From Clostridium thailandense (lineage in GTDB: Bacteria > Bacillota > Clostridia > Clostridiales > Clostridiaceae), in NCBI RefSeq assembly GCF_019207025.1, contig NZ_JAEEGC010000021.1, positions 1-64,000 on the forward strand: 64,000 nt of DNA. Reading direction: 5' to 3'. Numbering within the stretch: position 1 is the stretch's first letter; every line of letters begins with the position of its first letter. Shown one piece after another: positions 1-6,924 of this stretch. The notes below the pieces were generated by a model. The model was not told the DNA's origin, did no database searches, and worked only from the letters and a program-made list of their open reading frames with translations. A program made the translations under genes and the position numbers.

Positions 1-10
1 GGCTGTTACA

Positions 11-196
11 CTATAGAGAACCACACCAGACACTTAACTTATACGCAGGGATATATTTACATTCTGGAAGACACATTTAAATACTTTTCATACAAGTCTT
101 AGCTTTTTCAAAAATATGTGCTTTAGACTTGTCAAAAGTATTTATCGTGCTGGAAGAATGTAAATATATCCCGGAGCATAAGTTAAGTGTCGGTCG
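11..196. repeat. Family A palindromic element, copy 1 (inverted relative to copies 2 and 3)
   Basis: The two halves are near-complementary. The left arm starts CACTTAACTTATACGCAGGG and the right arm, read in reverse complement, starts CACTTAACTTATGCTCCGGG. The outer end (CTATAGAGAACCACACCAGA) matches the outer end of the copy at 43616-43880. The ACGCAGGG arm is on the left here but on the right in the other full copies, so this copy is inverted. No coding capacity is seen. It may be a MITE-like element or a structured RNA. Confidence 0.75.
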
Positions 197-237
197 TATT
201 TATATATAAGTGCAACATCCCTTTTATTATAAATATC

Positions 238-972
238 TTAATCTCTTAATTCTTCTATATTTACAACTTTTATTTTTACATCAACCATATCTTCATCGGC
301 CATGCCTTGCATTAAAGAAGGATTCATCATTTGATGCTGCATTCCTGCAGTTGGAGGGACCATGTCCATCATTGGATAGTGCATTTCTTCTGTCGTAGGA
401 ACCATATCCATTGGTTGATGCATTCCCTCTATTGGTGAAGTCATATTCATCATTGGATGCTTCATCCCCTCCATTGGTGAAGTCATATCCATCATCGGAT
501 GCTTCATCCCTTCCATTGGTAAAGTCATATCCATCATTGGATACTGCATCCCTTCCATTGGTGAAGTCATATCCATCATTGGCTGATGCATCCCTTCCAT
601 TGGTGAAGTCATATCCATCATTGGACATTGCATTCCATACATTGGTAAAGCCATATCCATCATCGGATACTGCATTCCTTCTAATGGTAGAACCATGTCC
701 ATCATTGGTGGCATGTTCTCCATATAAATCATAGGACATACCATTGGCGGCACCATCATTTCCATTGGATGTTCCATTTTAGGCATATACATATGATTTT
801 TTTTGTCATGCCTACTTCGATGCTGCTCATCAAAACTATGTTCTATAGGACAACCTTCCATAGCGTTCATATCATATAATCTATGCTGCATCATAGGTTC
901 CATGCACATATAGCACATCATAGGACACTGATAATTCATATCTGTTTTACAGTTGTTTTTTCTTGTATCCAC
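238..972 (-). CDS. Methionine-rich tandem-repeat protein, possible spore-coat or metal-binding protein
   Basis: I do not recognise a named family. The 244-residue product has about 65 methionines (roughly 27%). Residues 89-213 are nine near-identical 14-residue units of the form PMMDMTSPMEGMHQ, one of them a residue short. The N-terminal 50 residues add several Cys and His (QCPMMCYMCM). No signal peptide or membrane helix is seen. The start is GTG, with AGGAGG seven bases upstream. Met-rich motifs bind Cu(I) in proteins such as Ctr1 and CopC, so metal binding is possible. A sigma-K-like promoter in front suggests late sporulation expression instead. The gene follows the flagellar operon on the same strand but has no flagellar features. 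Confidence 0.75.
   Translation of the reverse strand: MDTRKNNCKTDMNYQCPMMCYMCMEPMMQHRLYDMNAMEGCPIEHSFDEQHRSRHDKKNHMYMPKMEHPMEMMVPPMVCPMIYMENMPPMMDMVLPLEGMQYPMMDMALPMYGMQCPMMDMTSPMEGMHQPMMDMTSPMEGMQYPMMDMTLPMEGMKHPMMDMTSPMEGMKHPMMNMTSPIEGMHQPMDMVPTTEEMHYPMMDMVPPTAGMQHQMMNPSLMQGMADEDMVDVKIKVVNIEELRD
325..708 (-). repeat. 42-bp tandem repeat array inside the Met-rich gene
   Basis: Nine in-frame units of 42 bp (one of 39 bp) encode the PMMDMxxPMEGMxx units. Because the period is a multiple of three, other frames across the array also stay open; these are artefacts of the repeat. Unit number could vary between strains by slippage or recombination. Confidence 0.8.
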
Positions 973-1003
973 TAAATTTCCTCCTAAATAACATACATCA
1001 ATA

Positions 1004-1030
1004 TATTATATGTGGACACGTCACTTTTGT
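1004..1030 (-). promoter_or_regulatory. Candidate sigma-K-type promoter for the Met-rich gene
   Basis: On the minus strand the sequence reads AC, 16 bases, then CATATAATA. This fits the mother-cell sigma-K consensus AC-N16/17-CATANNNTA known from Bacillus and Clostridium. The expected transcription start lies about 25 bases before the GTG start, leaving room for the AGGAGG. The TATAAT within it could instead be a sigma-A -10 box with a poor -35. Confidence 0.4.
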
Positions 1031-1040
1031 TTACAAAAAT

Positions 1041-1832
1041 CTACTTGCCTTTCAAGTTATTAATCATTGACCACATCTCATCACCAGTTTGTAACGCTTT
1101 AGATCCCATTCCAAACGCCCTTTGCGCTACTATCATATCTGTTAACTCTTTTCCAATATCTACATTAGATTGCTCAACAAATCCTTGACGTATACTAACA
1201 TTGTTTGATACATTCATTTGTCCGCCTTGCTTTAACACATAAAGATTTTGTCCTATGGAACTCAATGAATCCTGGCTTATTGGATTATAAATATTCATTT
1301 TACCATAGTAAACACTGTCAGCCTTGTTATCTACATATATCTCTCCGTTTTCTTTTACGGTAAAATTGTTATTAGTAAGTACTACTGGTGAGCCGTCTGC
1401 ATTTTGACCTTGATCTGTAACGTCTATATCAATTTTATTTCCGTTTTTATCTACAAGCGTACCACTGTTATCCAGATTAAAGCTTCCTGCTCTTTCATAT
1501 GCTTTACTTCCATCTGTCAATGTAACCCTAAAATATCCATCTCCATCTATAGCAAAATCCGTTTTTACATCAGTTTCTTTCAATGTACCCTGAGTAGTAT
1601 CTCTTATCCATGCTCCTGCTTTAACACCAGTACCATTTAATATATTATTTTTACTATCATTAGTAGGATATCCTGTTCTCTTTACACTTTCATATACCAA
1701 ATCTTGAAAACTAACATCCTCACCTTTATATCCTGTTGTATTCACATTTGCAATATTATTAGAAATACTATCTAACTTCTGCTGTTCAGCATTCATAGCA
1801 CTTCTTCCATTCCATATTACTCTTAATGTCAT
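1041..1832 (-). CDS. flgG: Flagellar rod protein, FlgG family
   Basis: Distal rod component of the flagellar basal body, exported by the flagellar type III apparatus. The N-terminus carries the rod/hook signature [15 protein letters not shown]. The middle holds the FlgE/F/G core (TDFAIDGDGYFRV), and the C-terminus has the amphipathic helix QSNVDIGKELTDMIVAQRAF, which packs with the N-terminal helix. The length of 263 residues is normal for FlgG. A good ribosome site (AAAGGAG) precedes the ATG. It follows a paralogous rod gene by 57 bases and is the last recognised gene of the flagellar operon. The FlgF versus FlgG assignment of the two is by order and similarity only, equivalent to FlhP/FlhO in Bacillus. 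Confidence 0.9.
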   Translation of the reverse strand: MTLRVIWNGRSAMNAEQQKLDSISNNIANVNTTGYKGEDVSFQDLVYESVKRTGYPTNDSKNNILNGTGVKAGAWIRDTTQGTLKETDVKTDFAIDGDGYFRVTLTDGSKAYERAGSFNLDNSGTLVDKNGNKIDIDVTDQGQNADGSPVVLTNNNFTVKENGEIYVDNKADSVYYGKMNIYNPISQDSLSSIGQNLYVLKQGGQMNVSNNVSIRQGFVEQSNVDIGKELTDMIVAQRAFGMGSKALQTGDEMWSMINNLKGK

Positions 1833-1889
1833 AACTTTTCTCCTTTCATACAGTAATTCATAAAATAAAAATTTTGCAGTTCAAAATTT

Positions 1890-2669
1890 TTATCTTGCAC
1901 TTCCTACCTCATTTACTGCTTTATTTAAAGTTTCATCTAAGGATTGTATAATTTTTTGATTTGTTTCAAAACTTCTCATAGTAGTAATCATATTAGCCAT
2001 TTCATTTATTACATTTACATTAGACTTTTCTAATGAATTTTGCCTTACAACTGCATTATTGGGAGCCGCGTTATCACCTTGATAAAGGTTATCTCCAACC
2101 TTTTTTAGGCTGCTGTAATTATTAAAATCTGCTGTATACAATTTATACATTGGAGTTCCATTAAGGCTTATATTTCCTGAAGCATCACATTCAAACTTTT
2201 CCGCCCCAATGTTTATTGGTCCTAACTGTCCCGTCTGCAGATTTCTGCCTAAAACTGTATCTCCTGAATCATCAACAAGGGTTCCATTCATATTTACATG
2301 AAAATGACCATCTCTTGTGTAGTATTGTCCATTACTAACCCCATCATTTCTCTGTACAGCAAAAAATCCTCTACCTTCTATAGCAAAATCCGTAGGTTTT
2401 TCTGTATTCTGTATCATTCCTTGAGTAAAATCTGTATTTATGGAGTCTACTTTACTTCCTAAACTCAACGTTCCTATTTCATTCCTTACATTTTTTCCGC
2501 CAACTACTTTATCATAATTTTGCAGCATTACATCATCGAATCTTGTTATAGCTAAGTTATCTTCTTTATAACCTACTGTATTTGCATTTGCTAAATTATT
2601 GGTTACTACATCCTGCTTTGCTTCCTGCGTTATCATTCCTGATATTGCAGTATAAAGTCCTCTTATCAT
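1890..2669 (-). CDS. flgF: Flagellar rod protein, FlgF/FlgG family
   Basis: Rod protein of 259 residues. The N-terminal motif is VVTNNLANANTVGYK, the core signature PTDFAIEGRGFFAV, and the C-terminal helix EKSNVNVINEMANMITTMRSFE. These are the conserved parts of flagellar axial proteins that travel through the export channel and polymerise as the rod. GGGAG lies seven bases before the ATG. The start overlaps the stop of the tiny upstream gene (ATGA), implying coupled translation. It resembles Bacillus FlhO and the first of two rod genes seen at this place in other clostridia. It could equally be called a second FlgG. Confidence 0.88.
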   Translation of the reverse strand: MIRGLYTAISGMITQEAKQDVVTNNLANANTVGYKEDNLAITRFDDVMLQNYDKVVGGKNVRNEIGTLSLGSKVDSINTDFTQGMIQNTEKPTDFAIEGRGFFAVQRNDGVSNGQYYTRDGHFHVNMNGTLVDDSGDTVLGRNLQTGQLGPINIGAEKFECDASGNISLNGTPMYKLYTADFNNYSSLKKVGDNLYQGDNAAPNNAVVRQNSLEKSNVNVINEMANMITTMRSFETNQKIIQSLDETLNKAVNEVGSAR

Positions 2670-2881
2670 TTGCTCACTCCCTTATCATTTACAACTTTAA
2701 CTTCGTCGGGATATATCATCCCCATAGATCTGGCTTTATCTTCCACCTGGCTTTTACTTAGCTGATAGTTAATCTTAGCTCCTGTCATGGTGGTTGTAGC
2801 TATAACAATTCCAACACCTATGCCTATTAGAATTTTTCTATCACTAAAAAACTCTAATACTTGCTTTATTTTATATATAAT
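2666..2881 (-). CDS. Small membrane-anchored protein with YceG/MltG-like tail, no canonical start codon
   Basis: A short open frame lies between the DUF6115-type gene and flgF. It encodes a hydrophobic segment (KILIGIGVGIVIATT) followed by a charged tail with KARSMGMIYPDEVKVV, which resembles the tail of small YceG/MltG-like clostridial proteins. The frame opens after a TAA and offers only ATT or ATA codons before the membrane segment. The first ATG lies after it and would leave a 40-residue soluble tail. Possible ATA or ATT initiation may be coupled to the upstream gene, whose stop it overlaps by 16 bases. It ends ATGA with flgF. Function is unknown; the given coordinates are the maximal frame. 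Confidence 0.5.
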   Translation of the reverse strand: MIYKIKQVLEFFSDRKILIGIGVGIVIATTTMTGAKINYQLSKSQVEDKARSMGMIYPDEVKVVNDKGVSK

Positions 2882-3405
2882 TCCTTTATTAATAGTACTT
2901 CCCCCTTACCTACACCTATCTTTTCAGCTATTTCATCCACCGATAACCCTTCATCTAAAAACTTACTTATTTCTTCTACCTTCACACTGTTGTGTCCTGA
3001 TTTTTGTTGTCTATTAACTTCCTCTGTTTCAATATTTTCATTTCTAATAACATCATAATTAATGTCATTAATTATATTTTCGTACTCTATTACCTTATTG
3101 TTTAGTGTATTATTTATAAATTCCTCATCTTTATATATTTCTTCATTATTTCTATTATTATCTTCTTGATTTTCACGTGTTAATTTTAGTTCTATCTCAG
3201 CCTTTAACTCTTGAATTTCATTTTGCAATTCCAATACTGTTTCAGCAAATTCTTTTCTTAGTTTACCTATTTCTAATTCATAATCCTTAATATTACTCTC
3301 GCTGCTATTTAAGATATTATTAAAAGAATTCTTTTCTTTTCTAATAGTGTTAATATTTATAGCAATTAGAAGTATACCTATTAGTAAAAGTCCAACTGCA
3401 GTCAT
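2866..3405 (-). CDS. DUF6115-type membrane-anchored coiled-coil protein with C-terminal helix-turn-helix
   Basis: A 179-residue protein found at this place in clostridial flagellar operons, of unknown role. Residues 1-18 are a membrane helix (GLLLIGILLIAININ). Residues 25-90 are charged and heptad-like, so probably a coiled coil. Residues 140-175 look like a small DNA-binding-type helix-turn-helix (ISKFLDEGLSVDEIAEKIGV). AGGAGG precedes the ATG. It is separated from sigD by a perfect 36-bp palindrome, so its transcription may differ from the genes upstream. Whether the C-terminal helices bind DNA or protein is not clear. Confidence 0.7.
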   Translation of the reverse strand: MTAVGLLLIGILLIAININTIRKEKNSFNNILNSSESNIKDYELEIGKLRKEFAETVLELQNEIQELKAEIELKLTRENQEDNNRNNEEIYKDEEFINNTLNNKVIEYENIINDINYDVIRNENIETEEVNRQQKSGHNSVKVEEISKFLDEGLSVDEIAEKIGVGKGEVLLIKELYIK

Positions 3406-3423
3406 AAATTCCTCCTATCTATA

Positions 3424-3459
3424 ATAAACAGCTTTAAAATTAATTTTAAAGCTGTTTAT
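3424..3459. terminator. Perfect 36-bp palindrome between sigD and the DUF6115-type gene
   Basis: The arm ATAAACAGCTTTAAAATT is followed directly by its exact reverse complement. On the minus strand it lies just after the sigD stop and ends in TTTAT. It could act as a partial terminator or RNA-processing site that sets the level of the distal rod genes relative to sigD. The absence of a loop also fits a dyad-symmetric protein binding site. Confidence 0.5.
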
Positions 3460-3467
3460 TTATGATA

Positions 3468-4196
3468 CTATTTCATATATTTTAATTTCACCAAAGCTTT
3501 TCTCAAATGAACTATTGCTCTGCTGTGAAGTTGACAAACTCTAGATTCTGAAACATTTAATACATACCCAATCTCTTTTAAAGTAAGTCCATCATAATAA
3601 TAAAGTGATAAAACAGTTCTATCTTTTTCACTTAACAGCTCTATTCCTTTAGCTAAATACTCTAATTCTTCTTTTTCCTCAAGACTTTTCTCCGGGCTTG
3701 GACTCTTAGTGTCTTCAATAGTTCCTATAAGCGGAATGTCATCCTCATCCGAAAATATTAAATCTTCTAGGGATACAATAGATATATAATTAATATAATT
3801 TTCAATTTCCATCATTTCTTTTAAACTGATTTTAAGTTCCTGTGCTATTTCTGCATCCGATGGCTCTCTTCCAAACTGCTTTTGAAGCCTTTCTATTGCA
3901 TCATTATATCTATTAAGTTTATCCATGGCACCTTTAGATATAGGACTATTTTTTCTTAATTCATCTATCATTGCTCCTTTCACTCTTATAGATGCATAGG
4001 TAGAAAATTTCATTCCTCTTGTGTCATCAAACTTGTTTATTGCATCCATAAGTCCAAGCATTCCATAGCTTACAAGGTCTTCATATTCTATGTACTTTGT
4101 TTTTCCTATTATCACTCTCGATGCTATGTATTTAACCAGTGGTATATACTTCTTAACCAGTTCTTCTTTTATATCCAGGCCATCAACTAGCGACAT
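3468..4196 (-). CDS. sigD: RNA polymerase sigma factor for flagellar genes (FliA/SigD/WhiG)
   Basis: Directs RNA polymerase to late flagellar and motility promoters. Region 2 is visible as LVSYGMLGLMDAINKFD with the FSTYASIRVKGAMIDELR stretch. Region 3 follows (REPSDAEIAQELKIS), and region 4 is LKEIGYVLNVSESRVCQLHS. I chose the ATG at 4196 because AAAGGGGGAG sits eight bases upstream. The frame extends eight codons further into the PilZ gene without its own ribosome site. It starts four bases after the pilZ stop, so translation is probably coupled. Candidate promoters for it are seen at 25883, 31565, 36936, 50274 and 55319. No FlgM anti-sigma factor is in this window. Confidence 0.95.
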   Translation of the reverse strand: MSLVDGLDIKEELVKKYIPLVKYIASRVIIGKTKYIEYEDLVSYGMLGLMDAINKFDDTRGMKFSTYASIRVKGAMIDELRKNSPISKGAMDKLNRYNDAIERLQKQFGREPSDAEIAQELKISLKEMMEIENYINYISIVSLEDLIFSDEDDIPLIGTIEDTKSPSPEKSLEEKEELEYLAKGIELLSEKDRTVLSLYYYDGLTLKEIGYVLNVSESRVCQLHSRAIVHLRKALVKLKYMK

Positions 4197-4200
4197 GAAG

Positions 4201-4875
4201 CTACTCCCCCTTTGCTCCATTTTTCATTTGCTCCCTCATAATCTTGAAAACCAGCCCTACTATTTCTTCTCTGGTTTTCCTATCTAAATCTACAAAACTT
4301 AGACCATAAATAATTTTAGGGTTTTTGTTATCATTCTCTACTCTAACTACTTTACATTTTATTGCTAGGTTTTCATTTTCAATAGGAAGATTAACCATTA
4401 ATAGATTTCCTAACTCAACTTTTTTATCAAGATTTCTGTCTAAAGCTATTCTCATGCCTCCACCACTTATATCAAGAGTATATGCATCAAAACATTCAAC
4501 TTGGTTATTCATTATATTTTCAATTTTTCTACTGACTTCTAATAAAACGCAGTACACATTTATCATAACTTGAACTCTTACAAAGTTTCTCCTTTGATAC
4601 ATTACTACTTTGTCTGGTCTTCCCAGCATTATAATTAAAAGTTTATCTACTTTTCTGCCTATAACTACAGTCTCAAATTTATATATGTCTTTATTAATAT
4701 AGTAAATTCCTGTAACTCTTTCACCTTTTCTAAGTGGCACATATTTTCCATTATTCACAGGTATACTTATTCCAATGTATTCATCTGTTATATCTTGAAT
4801 ATTACTTTTATATACTCCATCTTCCATTTCTATTTCTATTTTTTGATTTATTAGAAATTCTACCTTGTTCTTCAT
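4201..4875 (-). CDS. PilZ-domain cyclic-di-GMP receptor, YcgR-like flagellar brake
   Basis: An N-terminal YcgR-type beta-barrel (about residues 1-90) is followed by a PilZ domain (about 92-215). The c-di-GMP binding motif QRRNFVR near residue 95 and the second motif DISGGGMRI are both intact. In the YcgR family these proteins slow or stop the flagellar motor when c-di-GMP is high. It sits between flhG and sigD in the flagellar operon, so it is made together with the apparatus it probably controls. A second gene of the same architecture lies at 46679-47335. AAGGGG precedes the ATG. Confidence 0.9.
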   Translation of the reverse strand: MKNKVEFLINQKIEIEMEDGVYKSNIQDITDEYIGISIPVNNGKYVPLRKGERVTGIYYINKDIYKFETVVIGRKVDKLLIIMLGRPDKVVMYQRRNFVRVQVMINVYCVLLEVSRKIENIMNNQVECFDAYTLDISGGGMRIALDRNLDKKVELGNLLMVNLPIENENLAIKCKVVRVENDNKNPKIIYGLSFVDLDRKTREEIVGLVFKIMREQMKNGAKGE

Positions 4876-4888
4876 TAAAACCTACCCC

Positions 4889-5788
4889 TTATGAAAAAAT
4901 ATTAAAAATCTTTTTGAAAAAATCTTGAACTCCATTTCCTTTCTTTTCCACTTCCAAACCTATAATCTTACTTGCTATATAATCTATATCCCTAGCCACG
5001 TCGGAATTAGGGTAGCTGATTAGAAAAGGCTGCTGCTTACGTACCGCTTGTATAAGCTTTTTATCATCTGTCAATTGTCCCAAGTATTGTAGTTCAACAT
5101 TTAAAAATTTTTTTACAGCACTATTAAATTTATTAAATGTGTTCTCACCCTCATTTGCATCCATAACTCTATTTACTATAACCTTTGCATCTTGTCTTAT
5201 TTTAAAATGACTTACAGCCTTAAGCAAACTATACGCATCAGTAAGTGATGTAGGTTCTGGCGTAGTTATTAATATCAATTCTTCACAACAAGAAATAAAT
5301 CCAAGTACATCTCTATTGACGCCAGCACCAGTATCCATAATGATATAGTCCAAATCCTCTAAATATGACAACTTATCTAAAAAATCATCTCTTTGCTTAT
5401 CAGTCATCTGCTCTATCCTAGAAATTCCTGTTCCTCCTGGAAGAAGTTTTACTCCAAAAGGTCCTTCAACCAGTACATCCTCTATCTTTTTTCCCCCAAA
5501 GATTACATCATATACGTTATATTTAGGTAGAAATCCCATGAGTACATCATCGTTACCTAAGCCCATATCTGCATCAAATATCAATACTTTTTTTCCAATC
5601 TTCTGAAGGGCTATAGACAAATTTACCACAAAATTACTTTTACCTACCCCACCTTTACCAGAAGTAACAGTAATTATTCTAGGTTTTGATATATTTTCTT
5701 TTGGCTCAACATTGTTATCTTTTTCTTCAATATTGTCTTTTTTCTGCTGTTCTACCAGTTGTCTCAATTTCTGGGCTTGATCTAGCAT
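4889..5788 (-). CDS. flhG: Flagellar number and placement ATPase FlhG (YlxH, MinD-like)
   Basis: A P-loop ATPase of the MinD/ParA class that works with FlhF to set where and how many flagella are built. The deviant Walker A is TSGKGGVGKSN (about residues 42-52), and the switch region is DYIIMDTGAGVNRD. The N-terminal helix has the DQAQKLRQL motif which, in FlhG, activates the FlhF GTPase. The C-terminus ends in a basic/hydrophobic stretch (VQDFFKKIFNIF) that could be the membrane-targeting helix. It overlaps flhF by seven bases. AGGAGAGG lies upstream of the ATG. Confidence 0.93.
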   Translation of the reverse strand: MLDQAQKLRQLVEQQKKDNIEEKDNNVEPKENISKPRIITVTSGKGGVGKSNFVVNLSIALQKIGKKVLIFDADMGLGNDDVLMGFLPKYNVYDVIFGGKKIEDVLVEGPFGVKLLPGGTGISRIEQMTDKQRDDFLDKLSYLEDLDYIIMDTGAGVNRDVLGFISCCEELILITTPEPTSLTDAYSLLKAVSHFKIRQDAKVIVNRVMDANEGENTFNKFNSAVKKFLNVELQYLGQLTDDKKLIQAVRKQQPFLISYPNSDVARDIDYIASKIIGLEVEKKGNGVQDFFKKIFNIFS

Positions 5789-6924
5789 ATTATATCCTCT
5801 CCTAGTATAAGTTTAGTTAGCTCCTCAGAAGTCATTGTTTTTATGTCATCGGGTACATTTTGTCCTGTAGTAATAAAGCTTATAGGTTTCTTTGCTCTAT
5901 CAAGTATATTTAATATAGATCCATATGTAGTTGTTTCATCCAATTTAGTAATAACGACATTATTATAATTCAGTGCCTTATAACCGGCAACTATGCTATC
6001 AATGTCCTTACTTTTTGTGGTACAGCTTATAACCAAATGTATATTATCTGTTTTTACTCTATCTATAAAGGCTCTAAGTTCTGAAATCTGCATTGTATTT
6101 TTACTACTTCTTCCTGTAGTATCAACAAGAACAATATCACAATCTGTCATATTTTCAAGAGCGGACTGCATATCCTTAATTGTAAATACTACATTAAAAG
6201 GTATATTCATTATATCAGCATAAGTTTTTAGTTGTTCAACAGCTCCAATTCTATAAGTATCAATAGTTATAAGACCAACTTTTTTATTTTCAACTAGTGA
6301 AAATCTTCCTGCAAGCTTAGCTATAGTTGTAGTTTTCCCAACTCCTGTAGGACCTACTAATACTAGAACATTATTCATTTCATTAGAAGCTACCTTAATC
6401 ATATCATTTACTACTTCTTTAAGCTTTTCTTCCTCTGGTTTTTCCTCATCAATTGCCTGCATCTTTTTTGCTATCTTATCTGCAATCTTGCTATCAACAT
6501 CGTTTTCTTCAAGCTTTAATTGAATATTACTCTTTTGTATATTTCCGGAAACTTGTCCATTCATCATATCCTTAAGCATATTTCTCATTTCTTGTACTTC
6601 TTTTGCAAGACTTTCACTGTTTGAAGATTCATAGTCTCTCTTTTTATATACATCTTTTTCATATGTACTTTTATATTCTTCATCAGCTTTTGTCTTCATA
6701 ATCTTTTTTATTGCTTCAATGCCTTCTTTCATGTTTTCTTTACTACTACTTTTATTATTGTCTATTGCAGCAGTAACTTCAAGCATTTTTTTTGAAAATA
6801 ATCCTAGAAAGCCACCTTTTCTAATTTTCCTTTGACTTACTATTATTGCATCTTTTCCTAGTTCATATCTTATGCGAGTTAATGCTTCATTCATGTTATT
6901 TACTGTATATTTCTTTATAATCAT
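5782..6924 (-). CDS. flhF: Flagellar biosynthesis SRP-type GTPase FlhF
   Basis: Third SRP GTPase family member, targeting flagellar assembly to its site. The basic N-terminal B domain (residues 1-130) has the typical opening MIIKKYTVNNMNEAL. The NG domain follows, with G1 GPTGVGKTTTIAKLA (about 192-206), the RIGAVEQL-type element, G3 DIVLVDTTGR and G4 TKLDETT. At 380 residues it has the usual length. It overlaps both flhG and flhA, as in other Firmicutes operons, so the three are translationally linked. Its partner FlhG carries the activating N-terminal motif. Confidence 0.95.
   Translation of the reverse strand: MIIKKYTVNNMNEALTRIRYELGKDAIIVSQRKIRKGGFLGLFSKKMLEVTAAIDNNKSSSKENMKEGIEAIKKIMKTKADEEYKSTYEKDVYKKRDYESSNSESLAKEVQEMRNMLKDMMNGQVSGNIQKSNIQLKLEENDVDSKIADKIAKKMQAIDEEKPEEEKLKEVVNDMIKVASNEMNNVLVLVGPTGVGKTTTIAKLAGRFSLVENKKVGLITIDTYRIGAVEQLKTYADIMNIPFNVVFTIKDMQSALENMTDCDIVLVDTTGRSSKNTMQISELRAFIDRVKTDNIHLVISCTTKSKDIDSIVAGYKALNYNNVVITKLDETTTYGSILNILDRAKKPISFITTGQNVPDDIKTMTSEELTKLILGEDIIC

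Noticed and set aside
325-708. Regular repeats considered as a CRISPR array
   Set aside because: Units are contiguous with no unique spacers, are in frame with a gene, and no cas genes are present.
293-739. Alternative long open frames across the Met-repeat array on both strands
   Set aside because: The 42-bp period keeps several frames open. Only the 244-residue frame has a ribosome site and extends beyond the repeats.
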